Below are positions 1-10,092 of a stretch of 64,000 nt of DNA, piece after piece (the first letter of the stretch is position 1; each line of letters starts with the position of its first letter). A program made the position numbers and the translations under genes. The notes below the pieces were generated by a model. That model saw nothing but the letters and a program-made list of their open reading frames with translations. It searched no databases and was not told the origin of the DNA. This DNA is from Antitrichia curtipendula. Taxonomy: Eukaryota; Streptophyta; Bryopsida; Hypnales; Leucodontaceae. The stretch covers positions 41,977,912 through 42,041,911 of the forward strand of contig OX579636.1 of the NCBI GenBank assembly GCA_951230915.1. Direction: 5' to 3'.

Positions 1-425
1 TGCAATTTCAAAACAAAGTTTTAAAGGCCGGTCTAGTGGATGGCCCGCTCCTCCAGCAGTACATTTGGTAAACAGAAACTCGCTTTGATTTATGTGGCGT
101 TTTTTTATTCCTATAAAAACGTTCTTTTATAACAACTAGTGTGCCATGTGCTAGTACCAAACACCGCCAAACACCACAAAAGAAAGCCCGTGCACCCTTC
201 CTTGCAAACAACTTTCCAATGATACCAAGAACACAAATATAGGATTTATGGTCCAAAAGATCTTATTGTAACAAACAAAACAAAAAGCCTAACTTAAGGT
301 ATGGATGTAAGGCTTGATTGATTCATCGATTGATTGATCACTGGTCCACAAAAAATGTGAATTGATTTGGGTGGCATTTTAGAATGTGTTCTAATTGCCT
401 TTTTAATAATATATGCTCTAGTTAA

Positions 426-690
426 CCCCTAAATGCCCAAGGTCTTAGTTTTTGAGCTTCTCAAATATGCTCAAAACTAAACCAAATGCCCAAGTTTTGG
501 AAAATATTATCAATTTAAAAAAATTGTAACTATACAAAATCAAATTACATGTGTCATGGGATGACATTAGAAAAGGAAACACAACAATATCATTTATGGA
601 TTGAAAGATTATAATGTTTGATCAAGAGGTTGTTAAAATTGCAAAAGTGATTTGAAGTCTTTCAATCTCCTTTTATTTGTTAAATCTTTC
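426..690 (+). mobile_element. Partial TTAA-type (piggyBac-like) non-autonomous element
   Basis: The sequence TTAA at 422-425 is followed by CCCCTAAATGCCCAAGG, nearly identical to both ends of the complete element at 19050-19686. The interior around 577-650 also matches that element (for example a shared block reading acacaacaatatcattta). No right terminus is found, so the copy is truncated at about 690, where similarity fades. Confidence 0.6.
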
Positions 691-1213
691 TTAAATGAAG
701 TGAAAATTGTCCATGTTTGGCATTAGGGTGGAAGGTCCATAAACCTTTTCTTGAAGCCTATCCACCTCATTAATGACAATAATAGATATTCCAAGGAAGT
801 TATCACTCATTTCTAGATGGGGACACATTTAGATTTATGAACCTTCTACCTAATGACAACTTAAGTGTGGAATTAGATTTGAAATGTTTGGAATTTATTT
901 AGGGAAACTATGTAGTTTAGATACATAGGAAGCTAAAATAACCAAATTAGAATCCAAATAGACAAGAATAGTCCACCCCTAAGAACAAAAATAGAAAGCT
1001 ATATTCTATGCTTTGATGTCCTATAATGTGTTTTCTTTTATGAAAAATGAGTTGACCAAAATACTTGTGTAGAAATATCTCATTTGTTGTGCTATTACAA
1101 AAAAAAATTGTAAATTCAATTGGGCTAAATATGTGCAACAACCAAAGGGTTGACAATGGATCATCCCTACCTTAGTTAGCCCTAGTTGTGGCTACTTATT
1201 CCACCAACATACC

Positions 1214-1302
1214 ATATCCTAATTGCTTACTCTACATTAACCCTTAAAGGACAGACCCTATCCTAATTGCTTACTCTGCATTAACCTTTAAAGGACAAAT
1301 TG
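1214..1302 (+). repeat. 44-bp direct duplication
   Basis: The block beginning tatcctaattgcttactct and ending in ttaaccc/ttaaagg occurs twice head to tail with a period of 44 bases. Each unit ends in TTAACCCTTAAAGGACA or TTAACCTTTAAAGGACA, which resembles the CCCTAAAGGACC terminus of the TTAA-type elements elsewhere in the window. Confidence 0.6.
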
Positions 1303-2308
1303 GTGACTTTGTATATCGTAAAAATCATTGACTTAAAAAAAATGCAAAAGCACTCATTGCAAGTCAAACTAATGTAGAAGACGTCTCCTTTTCACAACAA
1401 AATTTTGAGGGTGGATAGTTGCACTTCTTTCAATGCACTGTCATTCATTGGACACAAAACGTCCACAGGGTCGTTTATGGGTTAAACACACAGACAAAAA
1501 GAAAAATGAAATCGGGTATGCAATGCAATTCATGAAGCATAACTCACAAGTTCGTTCTAAGGATATGGAAATTTTGCAGGGGTCTTCACACTTGCATGCC
1601 AAACATTTGTGCAAACATTGACCAGTGAGCGTAGCTTCAGCGCCAACACTTCCACTCTCTCAGCTCCATGTGCAATGTCAAGGTTAGTATCTAATTGACC
1701 TTCTCAGTTCTTTACCACCAAGAGCCATAAACACACAAGAACACACCAGTAAGAAGCAAAGCATCAAACGTCATACCCTCAAAACAGTTTTCACAGTTTC
1801 ACAAACCCGAATATATGTTACAGGTAATCGGCATTACAGGTAACAGCAAGACCCAGCAATTGTCCTGCAGGAAGCATTTGAATATGATACAACACATTGA
1901 GACTACATGTGCTACTTCACCTTTAATGTGCTACTTAGAAATACAGTCTCCGCTTCTGTAACCGTCTCAGATACCTCGGCAGGAAAAAGCCGTTTAGGTT
2001 AGTATACACCAACTATCATGTTCAACGCCATGCCTTCGCGCTCAGTGAGTGAGACAAACTTGCAGGCTGCTTTTTATGGGACCCGGCAGACAATATACGT
2101 ATTTACATGTATACTGGCACCGACCTTTGCTGCCAGAACATACTAATCGATTGAACCTGACAAAGAGCTTAAGACATGGAGCGTACTGATTATAATTACA
2201 CTTGATCGCTACGCCACAAAAGCTTCTGAGGTTCAATACTGACTGAAGCAGTTTGTAATCAAGCTATTTGGCAGGTGAGAGTTAATTACATCATTGTACA
2301 GAGTGTTG

Positions 2309-4763
2309 TTACACCAGGATATGAGGACATACGAGTGAGACTTTAACCTGGGGATAGTCTCGCTGTAATCCCAAGAGGTTCGTGAAGAAGAGTACGTTGT
2401 CCATGCTTTTTTTGAGTTCTTCGGCATCAATTCTGAGTGTCTGTAACGCTGGTGCACACTTGAGGAGAGTGCCCAGCACAGAGATGCAGTCGGTGTTTCC
2501 CCTCCCTATCACGGCCGTGATATTCTCCAGTTTTGGAAGGGTCATTGAATGCATCCGCATGAAAGCAGCCCCAGCACCTCCCGCTGTTTGAAGACACTGA
2601 ATCGCATACAAGCAATAAGTCAAGAGTGAGGCAAGAGTGACTAATAAAGGCGAGAATAATGTAACCGCCAGAGAACTCATTCCGTCTCCTATTGACTGAC
2701 CCCTCTTACCAACAGCAACTCATCTTTTCCAATCAACACTTGCTTGGCCTTCAATTAGCAAATACGGTGTAAGCATGACTTTGCTAAATGTCTTTGGTCA
2801 CTCATCTTTGAATGAAAACCAGGGGACATTCAATAGTGGTCTACAACCTCCCACTTTGCATGATGCACAGAGTGAGAAAAAAAATTTGATATCACAAGAG
2901 TTTTGCTCAGTCTCGTTATATCCAAAGTGAGCCCTCCAGTGAGCTCTGTTGTGTAATCTTTAAATGAAAGTACGCTCCTACATGTTGCTTAAAATGCTTA
3001 AGATGATACAAAGGGTACCATCTCCCTTGCTGAAAATGACGATAGACAGTAATCAGAGAAAGACAGTGAAGTTTAGAGCAAACCTCAAAAAAGTCAGCGC
3101 CAATGTGGATAGACACAAGCTCCTGCAAGTGACGGAGTAGTGACTGCAGTTGGATAGGGTACTTGCGCTCGATAAAAGCATCAATGTGGAGGGAGCGCAG
3201 ATTGGTTCCCAGCCTAATCAAATGGGTGATAGAATCCAACGCCCACGACTCTCCGCTTATGTGCAGATTTTCTAAGGTTGGGAGCTCCCTGATACTAGGC
3301 CGAACGTGCCAAAGCAGGTCGAGGTTCTGTAACGAGAACCCATCCATGACGAGTTCCTCCACATGACAAAGCGACACGGTCACCAGGTTCGGTGCATTCA
3401 CAGTGACCACGGTAATGGGTGCCGTGACCACGTCCATGTCATTGGCGAACTCCAAGGAAGTCAGCTTCAAGGCTGTCAAGTGCGGGGTGCGCAGGCCCTT
3501 GCAGGAGTTCAACTTCAAATCCTCCAGCACTGGTGAGAGCCCCACGAGTGTCTCAAGGGCACTGTCGTAAATGAAAATCACGTCCAGGTGGAGAGTTACC
3601 AACTGTTCAAACTTTCCGGGCGAGGAAGGCATCTCCGGAATGAAGCCATAACATAGGTTTAGCCACTGCAACTTTTTACATTCTGTGAGATGAACCAACT
3701 TGTTCGGCTGTGGCTTGGCACGGTTTGCATCTACAAGAGTCAGTCGCTCGAGCGAAGTGTTCACATGCTGCAGCCAATGACAAACCTGTAGCAACCAGCA
3801 CAGCCTTAGAACCTAAACTCCAACTAGAAATTTCACCCTAACCCTAAAGGACCAAGGATTCATGGTGTGAGAAATATAATTCAGATGAACCCATACTTTA
3901 TATCAGTGAAGAACCTTGCACGAATAGGAAATAAAATGAATAAAATTGAGCAATTTTTTTTCCCATTTGACCTACTCAAAACTGCTGAGAAACACGAAGC
4001 TCGCACTTGGGCCTATTGGTCCTATACGCAGTGTGTTTTCAGAATATTCGAAGTTGAAAATTGAGAATTGCACCTTATCTTCTGAGAAGTAGTCGTTAGG
4101 TATCCAAGGCCACACAACTGGGTGGTACGAGATCTTGAGAATTCGAATGCCATTCGTCTTCAGTAACATTTGTGTCACAATCGCTTCCAGGCATGAAGCA
4201 TTCCTATTCTTATCCAACTGAAAATTTCAAGACAAACGTTAGAAGTTGAGAGGATTAACCCCCAAAGGATCAAACATTAGCGGTTCCAAAATTGCCAATT
4301 TAACTAATCACATCGTGAAATCTATAACTCAGATGGGGTCATATTTCATGTGGCTGAAGCACATTGCACGCGTTGGTCACGAATTGATAAAATAGGAAGA
4401 AAGAAATTCTCCTCATGATCTATTCAAAACTACTAAAAAACATAGGAAGTCCAATCTTGCATTCTTGGCATTAACCGAAACGAACGAGGAAGTCAATAAT
4501 GCAAGAAAAAACAACAAGAACACAGGTCAAGAAGAGTTTTGCAAGATAATCTCGAAAACTAGCAAAGCTGAATGAGAGGCGCACACCTTTTTTTCCAAGA
4601 GTTTGAATGACTCAAAAGTGAGGGTGTCCACTAGCCTAGTTAGCATCTTCCAACGGTGGCACACCACGGCACATTGAGCCACCATTTGGGCATTTCCAAG
4701 CTTCGACAATATCAAAATGGCGATAGAGTCAGGAAGCACGTCGAAGTTCCCCATTGCTCCCAT
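2309..4763 (-). CDS. F-box protein with leucine-rich repeats
   Basis: Spliced model: exons 4763-4587, 4217-4074, 3785-3084 and 2596-2309 (stop), giving 436 residues. All three introns are phase 0 with GT...AG borders. Residues about 7-50 form an F-box (LPDSIAILILSKLGNAQMVA, then CAVVCHRWKMLTR). From about residue 110 irregular leucine-rich repeats follow (LERLTLVDAN, LQWLNLC, LVTLHLD, LEDLKLNSCKGL, LENLHISGES, LRSLHID). Such proteins act as substrate receptors of SCF ubiquitin ligases in plants: the F-box binds a SKP1/ASK subunit and the repeats choose the target. The ATG at 4763 is chosen because upstream in-frame codons give no ATG and an acceptor-like cttcag precedes it; a second ATG lies three codons later. 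The target is unknown. The F-box is strong; the last exon border (acceptor gattcag) is the least certain. Confidence 0.85.
2697..2861 (+). repeat. Dispersed gene-associated repeat, copy 1 (intron of F-box gene)
   Basis: This segment shares an ordered series of blocks with 40193-40361 and 26488-26664: aacagcaactca, ccttcaattagca, gtgtaagcatgac, atctttgaatg, and a closing ctacaacctcccactttg. It lies in the intron between the third and fourth coding exons of the F-box gene. No open frame is carried. It may be a SINE or a MITE; no tail or terminal repeat was clear enough to decide. Confidence 0.65.
3835..4050 (+). repeat. Intronic repeat, homologous to the neighbouring intron
   Basis: The intron between the second and third coding exons of the F-box gene contains, in order, ccctaaaggaccaagg, gtgagaaatataattcagatg, a block ending ccttgcacg, aataaaatgaataaaat and cctactcaaaactgctgagaaacac. 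The upstream intron has the same order at 4257-4480 with substitutions, so both introns carry a copy of one sequence. Confidence 0.6.
4255..4480 (+). repeat. Intronic repeat, partner of the copy at 3835-4050
   Basis: The sequence starts TTAACCCCCAAAGGATCAA, resembling the TTAA-type element terminus, then has gtgaaatctataactcagatg, cattgcacgcgttgg, gataaaatag and ctattcaaaactactaaaaa. These blocks align with the adjacent intron. It is a diverged copy inside the first coding intron of the F-box gene. Confidence 0.6.
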
Positions 4764-6130
4764 GATACGACTGAAGGTCACCACTACTGTACCAGATGGC
4801 CCATCACCCCATTTCCTTCACTCATAGTGCCAACTTGTTCCCAAGGGCACCCTGCCCGTGGTCTTCGTCATTGCCCGAAGCATCCTATAGCAATCCATGG
4901 ACCTGCAAAAGAAATTATGGCAAGCAGTGTTCGAAAGAGACTCAGAAAGACCTCTTCTTCTCAGCATATCAAGCTTGCTGACCACAAAAGAAAGTGAAGG
5001 AAAAAACAAACTAAATAAAAGTGCCACTCGTGTAATATTTCCCAGTAAAAACTTTAAACATCTTTCCAAATGGTCGCATGCTTTAAACTCCTTCTTTCCG
5101 CCACCATGCAATGGTAAAGTCAACTTTCTCTAATAAAGAAAAGTCTTACAGCACACCCGTGACACAGAAACATCGTATTCTTCGTCAATATCTTTCGCTA
5201 TCAAAGCATGAAAACCGAAACCCTCTTACAAACAATTAAAGAGTGTCCAAAAAATTACAGAGTGTCCGAATTTTGAAGTCCCGAAATTTTGATACAAAAA
5301 ATACATAGTGAACCCGGACCACGGTACAAACAGTAACTACCGACCTGCACACTCAATTTCCGAAATTCGGGTGCCGAAAGCGAACGAATTCGGAACCTTA
5401 ACAAAAGGAAACGACGAGTCTCCACAGAGAACTACGCAAATTGCACCAAATTGCAGAAAATCGGAACCGACACTCACGAATTTCTGAGAATTTGACACAA
5501 CCCAATTCTGAAGTCCCGAAATTGAACGAAAAAAGCCCAATTTAATCCGCTGTTTCTCGACCCTAATCCAACCGGTCCTAACAATCCTGCAACCGCTTCG
5601 TGAACCCAAATTTAAGTTACCCTGTTTAACGCGTACCGAACAAGCACTCCGCAAGCGAACGAAACACACTGAGTGCCAATCCATTCTTGCAAGCAAAAAG
5701 AGACTGAGACGCCCACTTACAACGGAATTGCCGTGGAAACCCCGGCTCTTGAAACCCCCAACTGACGCCCTCGAAATTCACACCACTCTCCAGCTGTGAT
5801 GAGTCAAGGAAGCGCCGAACTCTAGAGAAGTTGGAATCAAAGGTGTCAGCACTCGAGGAAGAGCGCGACAAACGAAAGTTATGACCCCCAAGAAAGTGAG
5901 AAACTTCTACATTTACCAACACTCCAAATTGACCTTTGTTGACATTACAACAGCAAGAAGACGTGGCCCTGGAATATAAAAATGCACGGACGCTCACTGC
6001 AAGGGAGAAGTGGGCAATTGAATTGTAACCCTAGTGAGAGTAAGTGTGAAAGTGCAATTCCTTGAGAACATCACGATTACGGGATGCACAAGATACGAAG
6101 TTATGACGGGGAAGAGTGAGAGCCCTTGCA
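4764..6130 (-). promoter_or_regulatory. Leader and promoter region of the F-box gene
   Basis: About 1.4 kb upstream of the F-box start codon is richer in G and C than the distal flanks and has short open frames on both strands but no recognised protein. The motif gaagtcccgaaatt occurs at about 5275 and again at 5512. A 5' leader with an intron is possible, because an acceptor-like cttcag lies seven bases upstream of the chosen start codon. No specific cis-element is claimed. Confidence 0.4.
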
Positions 6131-6700
6131 AGGGAGGAGAAGGCAGGCGCGCCGGCAGTCCGGCACACAATTGTGAGTCACGTTAGCCTGCTACTGGCTT
6201 TTGCTCATCTATCTACTAATTACTCTTACTAATCACTTACTAATCACCCTTTGATTTGGCTGGCGGGGGAACTAATACGGAATGCTTGATTGGCACGGTA
6301 AACCTTATTCTTGAAGACTCATAAGTTTTGATGGACATTCAGAATGCAGGGTCAGCAGAAAATAAGTTTGAAAATGAAATGTTGAAAATTTGAATTTTCA
6401 AAACAAATTGTTGGAAGGAAAACAAATCTTACAAAATATTTGTAATTTTGGCACTCATTGAGCTATATTATTCTAAAGATTAGAAAAAAATTGGGAAGGA
6501 TGTATTAATCTTATATTACACTTTCGATATTTTTCTAACCCCTAAGTATTAAAAGTGTTAGTGTTGTATCTATTGGACTTGAAGTAAATTCCAACACCTT
6601 GATGGCAAACTAAGTTTTTTTTAAAGGGGGTCTTCAATACATTTTTGCTAAAAAAGCTTGCTTGACAAACAAAACAGGATAGTGTTGTATGACCTTTAAG
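6131..6700. other. AT-rich spacer without recognised genes
   Basis: Simple AT-rich sequence with homopolymer runs. It holds no open frame of note and no repeat that I can match to another position in the window. Confidence 0.45.
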
Positions 6701-6709
6701 GCTGACTTA

Positions 6710-7165
6710 TATGGGCTTGATTTGGAGGAGATAGGTCCTACACTTGAAATGTCTTTTCAAGTCTACAACAAGTAATTGGAGTATGTCTTCCCTTACGCTA
6801 GCTTGATTTGGAGGAGATAGGTCCTATAGAGTACGTCTTCTTTTATACTAGCTTGATTTGGAGGAGACAGGTTCTATAAAGTACGTCTTCTTTTATGACG
6901 ACTTGATTTCGAGGAGACATGTCTTCCACTTAGAATGTCTTTTCACATCATTCTACAACAAGTAACCGAAGTACATCTTCCTTCATGTTGGCTTGATTTG
7001 AAGGAAACAGGTTCTACGCTTGAAATGCCTTTTCAAGTTTACAACAAGTAACTTGAGTACATCTTCCTTTACACCGTCTTGATTTGGAAGAGAGAGATCC
7101 TACCTTTAAAATGTCTTTTCAAGTCTACAACAAGTAACCATAGTATGTCTTCCCTTACTCTACCC
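6710..7165 (+). repeat. Degenerate minisatellite with long and short units
   Basis: About six imperfect units each start with gcttgatttggaggaga (variants gaaggaaac and gaagagag), continue taggtcctac, and end in agtatgtcttccctta or a variant. Long units of about 90 bases contain an insert reading cttgaaatgtcttttcaag then tctacaacaagtaac. Short units of about 52 bases (near 6800 and 6850) lack it. The insert cttgaaatgtcttttcaag contains a small palindrome. Confidence 0.75.
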
Positions 7166-8650
7166 ACATCTAGTCATGTTCATCCCATCACATAAAACTC
7201 TAAGAAAAGTAACAAACTATTTTATCAATAAGAAAAATCATACCTTACATTTTTGAAAAATCAATGTATATTTTGAAAGTTACTATTGTTGATTTATTTA
7301 TTAGCTTTAAAAAAAACTTTCTATTTATAAGTTGGATAGTTAGCAGTTAATGTCACAACCTAGGTGTCCATAATACTCATTATTTTATTAAAAACTTTTT
7401 AACACTGAGATAATATGGTGTTGTGTATAATTGTGATATGAAATAAGGACTTGGGGCTTAAAAATAAGTGCTTTAAAAGTCTCTTCTTACTTATTAAACT
7501 TCTTAATGTAACTAGAAATCTATGCAACTTCTTGTGATGATTACAAATTTTGATTGTGAGAGTATAGACTAAATTTTGAACTTGGTACATGTGTTTTCTA
7601 GGGTTTGGTAAAAGAACAATAGATGTGACATTAGAGTTAGAGTGTGATATTGAAGAGTCTCTACGTTTATACCTTGTGGTATGTTGTTAAATGTTTATAA
7701 GATCTTATAAATTCAACTCGCATGTCACCTTTTTAATATGGTTCAACTGATCACATGCTTTCGGCCTGTGAGGCTTTCTGTCAAAGTTTAATTAATTTAA
7801 GCCAAATGAGGTGAGCTGCGAGGTATGTTTTAAAGCATGGTGTGCACTGTGCAGATTCGGCCGGGCATCTGGTTGGTTGGTGTGAGACGGTAATGATTCT
7901 GAGTGATCCAATGCCTTTACCTTTTGCTTTTTGTTTTCCTTTGACTGGTGGGTTAGGGCCACGTGTCCATTCGGCATTTGGAAGAATGTGTCAATTGGAA
8001 CACTCCTGGGCGTCCTGGCTGCAAAAGAGAAGCATTCTGGGATGGGATTGCTGCTGCTGGGTTGCATGGACAGGGCTTCATTTTCTGGGATTCGGATGAC
8101 AATTGGGAGCCCATAAAGTCACAAGATTACATAAACTTATAACCTCCAGCACTGAATTCAGGACTGATGGCCGTTACTGCAACAGATGATAGCATGTGAA
8201 ACCTAAACACAAAGACCTGCAACAATATTCTGAAAAGGACATCCATTGGCAGATAGTGCCAATTACAATCTACTCCAATTTCTTTTTAATTCAAACAATT
8301 GATGAGATTTCCGGAATGTATTCAAACTTGATTGCAAATGCTTACATTACAACAATTTGAGAACAAAGTCTGAACCCTCAAGCACCATCTAGCGTCCTGC
8401 AAAAGGACTTCCATGCCTGAAAGTCGTTCACCACGTCACTAGCATTAGACACTCCAGGCGGAAGATTTCACATTGAGAGCGCAATACTGAAAAGTTGGCT
8501 AAACACTTCAGAAGTGATTTCTAAGAACTCGACCGTCTGCGGGTTGCTGCAGATCCTTGGCCTGCACTGATAGCACACCGATGCTTTGAGAAGTTTGCTG
8601 GTATGGGCGATAAGAATTCATGGCGGATTGACCTCAAAAATTACCCGTAA
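7166..8650. other. Intergenic region, partly 3' flank of the membrane-protein gene
   Basis: The part to about 7790 is AT-rich. From 7800 to 8650 composition is closer to that of genes and both strands carry open frames of 60-90 codons, none with recognisable features. The 8100-8650 part is probably the 3' untranslated flank of the minus-strand gene ending at 8651. No gene is called. Confidence 0.4.
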
Positions 8651-10092
8651 TCACACTTCAAATTTCGGATTTCGATTCCTGAAACTTGTCCGACGAGATC
8701 CACATGACATACATTCCAGTGACCGTGTTTCCATTTGCTCCTCCGATTCTGCGCTAGCAATAGGTGACACTCTTCCGGTGGCAAACTTGGCAAAGGCGGG
8801 GAAGATTTGCGCCAGGATGTGCAAAATGGACCGAAACAAAACCACAGCAGTAACACCGTAGGACCATATGCACGCCACAACCGCGGCTGCCAACACCAAT
8901 CCAGCCATCTGGTCCATTCCCCCACTTAAGTCATCCACAAAAGATAAGTACGTGCCCATGAGGATAAACACCCCGAGTTGGCCAAACACCCGCTGCCACC
9001 GCCAGTCGTCCGAGATGTTCTGCAAGGAGTACCAAATTTCACCTTCTGTTTTGAGGTTGCCCTGCTTTCTCATCCTCTCAAAATTTGCGAGCTTTTCCGG
9101 TTCCATCCAGGCGTAGGCAATCTGCCGGAAGATAGACGACAGCACCGCAAACAACGACAGATACGAGTAGATCACTCCTGTGTTGTAGATGACCGTGGGA
9201 CGCCAACTGTGGAGGTCGCTATGGCCAATGGCTTCCATCATGGAGTAGCCCACCCATACTAACAGGAAGAGATGGATCACCTCAGAAAGGAAATCTCCCC
9301 AATGTAAGTTCCAGAACCAGGCTTTCATGTAGAACACACGTCTCTTGTTATTAAGAATTCTAACGAACGTCCAACCCCACCTCAGGGTCACTACCACTGC
9401 AACAATAAATTGGATGATGCCTTGCATCACTCCTGCCGCAGAAACCCCGTTTCTCACCGTCAGTTTCCAGAATCTGCATTGCAAATCATTTGAACGTCAG
9501 TGCACATACCCGGTCACAAGCAAGCAAGAACTACTCTTAACTCTCCAATAAAAAAACTAGAGTAACTTGCTTTATGCGGCAACACGAAATAGAATCAAGA
9601 GTGTAATGTCGAAACATTCACTAGGCTTTGCAACCAGTACCTGTAAGCGTAGAGGTCGTGTAAGTCGTTGTACTCGCAATTGACGGGATAAGATAACACC
9701 CTCGTGTCGACTTTCCAGAACAGCCAGTGCTTCCAGTACGGCTGATAGAGCTCCACTGCACCCAAATCATAGTAAGGCCGGGGATCCAACTGCCCCTCCG
9801 TTATGCTGTAGGAGAAATTGCTAAGTGACAAATTCGCATGACCAGGGTCTTCACAGAAATATTTAAACTTAAAGGTTGGCAAATCCTCTGGCCAGACCTC
9901 AAAATACCCCAACACAGAATCATTTCGAAACTGGGTAGCCGGGTATACTTGTTTGTTCCAGACTCCGATGATGCCAGGTAATTCCAGTGAGGTAATTGAC
10001 AGGTTCCTGGCAGCTGAACATGCCTGGAAAATAGCCGAAAAGAGGACTAGTATCAGCAACGGAGCTGCAATCCTCTGCCTACTAGCACCCAT
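8651..10092 (-). CDS. Secretory-pathway multi-pass membrane protein, family unknown
   Basis: Two exons, 10092-9641 and 9473-8651, joined at a phase-2 intron (CAG|GTACTG donor, gcaatgcag acceptor), encode 424 residues. Residues 1-28 look like a signal peptide or first membrane helix (LLILVLFSAIFQACSAA). Residues 29-150 form a lumenal or extracellular domain with several N-glycosylation sequons (NLS, NDS, NLS, NFS) and cysteines, rich in Trp and Tyr. Hydrophobic segments follow near 161-181, 212-230, 245-266, 313-331 and 341-380. The region 267-312 between the third and fourth is charged. The C-terminal tail (about 381-424) is polar. A large extracellular domain before five or six helices recalls channel- or receptor-like layouts (polycystin/TRP is one thought), but no diagnostic motif supports a family. 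ATG at 10092 is the first in frame before the signal peptide. Confidence 0.75.

Larger units (their letters stand above)
1..2041. other. AT-rich intergenic region
   Basis: No convincing gene is seen. Short open frames on both strands lack family features. The stretch contains a partial TTAA-type transposon end (from 426) and a 44-bp direct duplication near 1214, listed separately. From about 1.6 kb base composition becomes less AT-rich, which may mark the downstream flank of the F-box gene that follows on the minus strand. Confidence 0.5.

Noticed and set aside
7842..8116. Overlapping frames with many Trp, Cys and Gly
   Set aside because: Two plus-strand and one minus-strand frame overlap in the same 270 bases without motifs; likely untranslated flank of a neighbouring gene.
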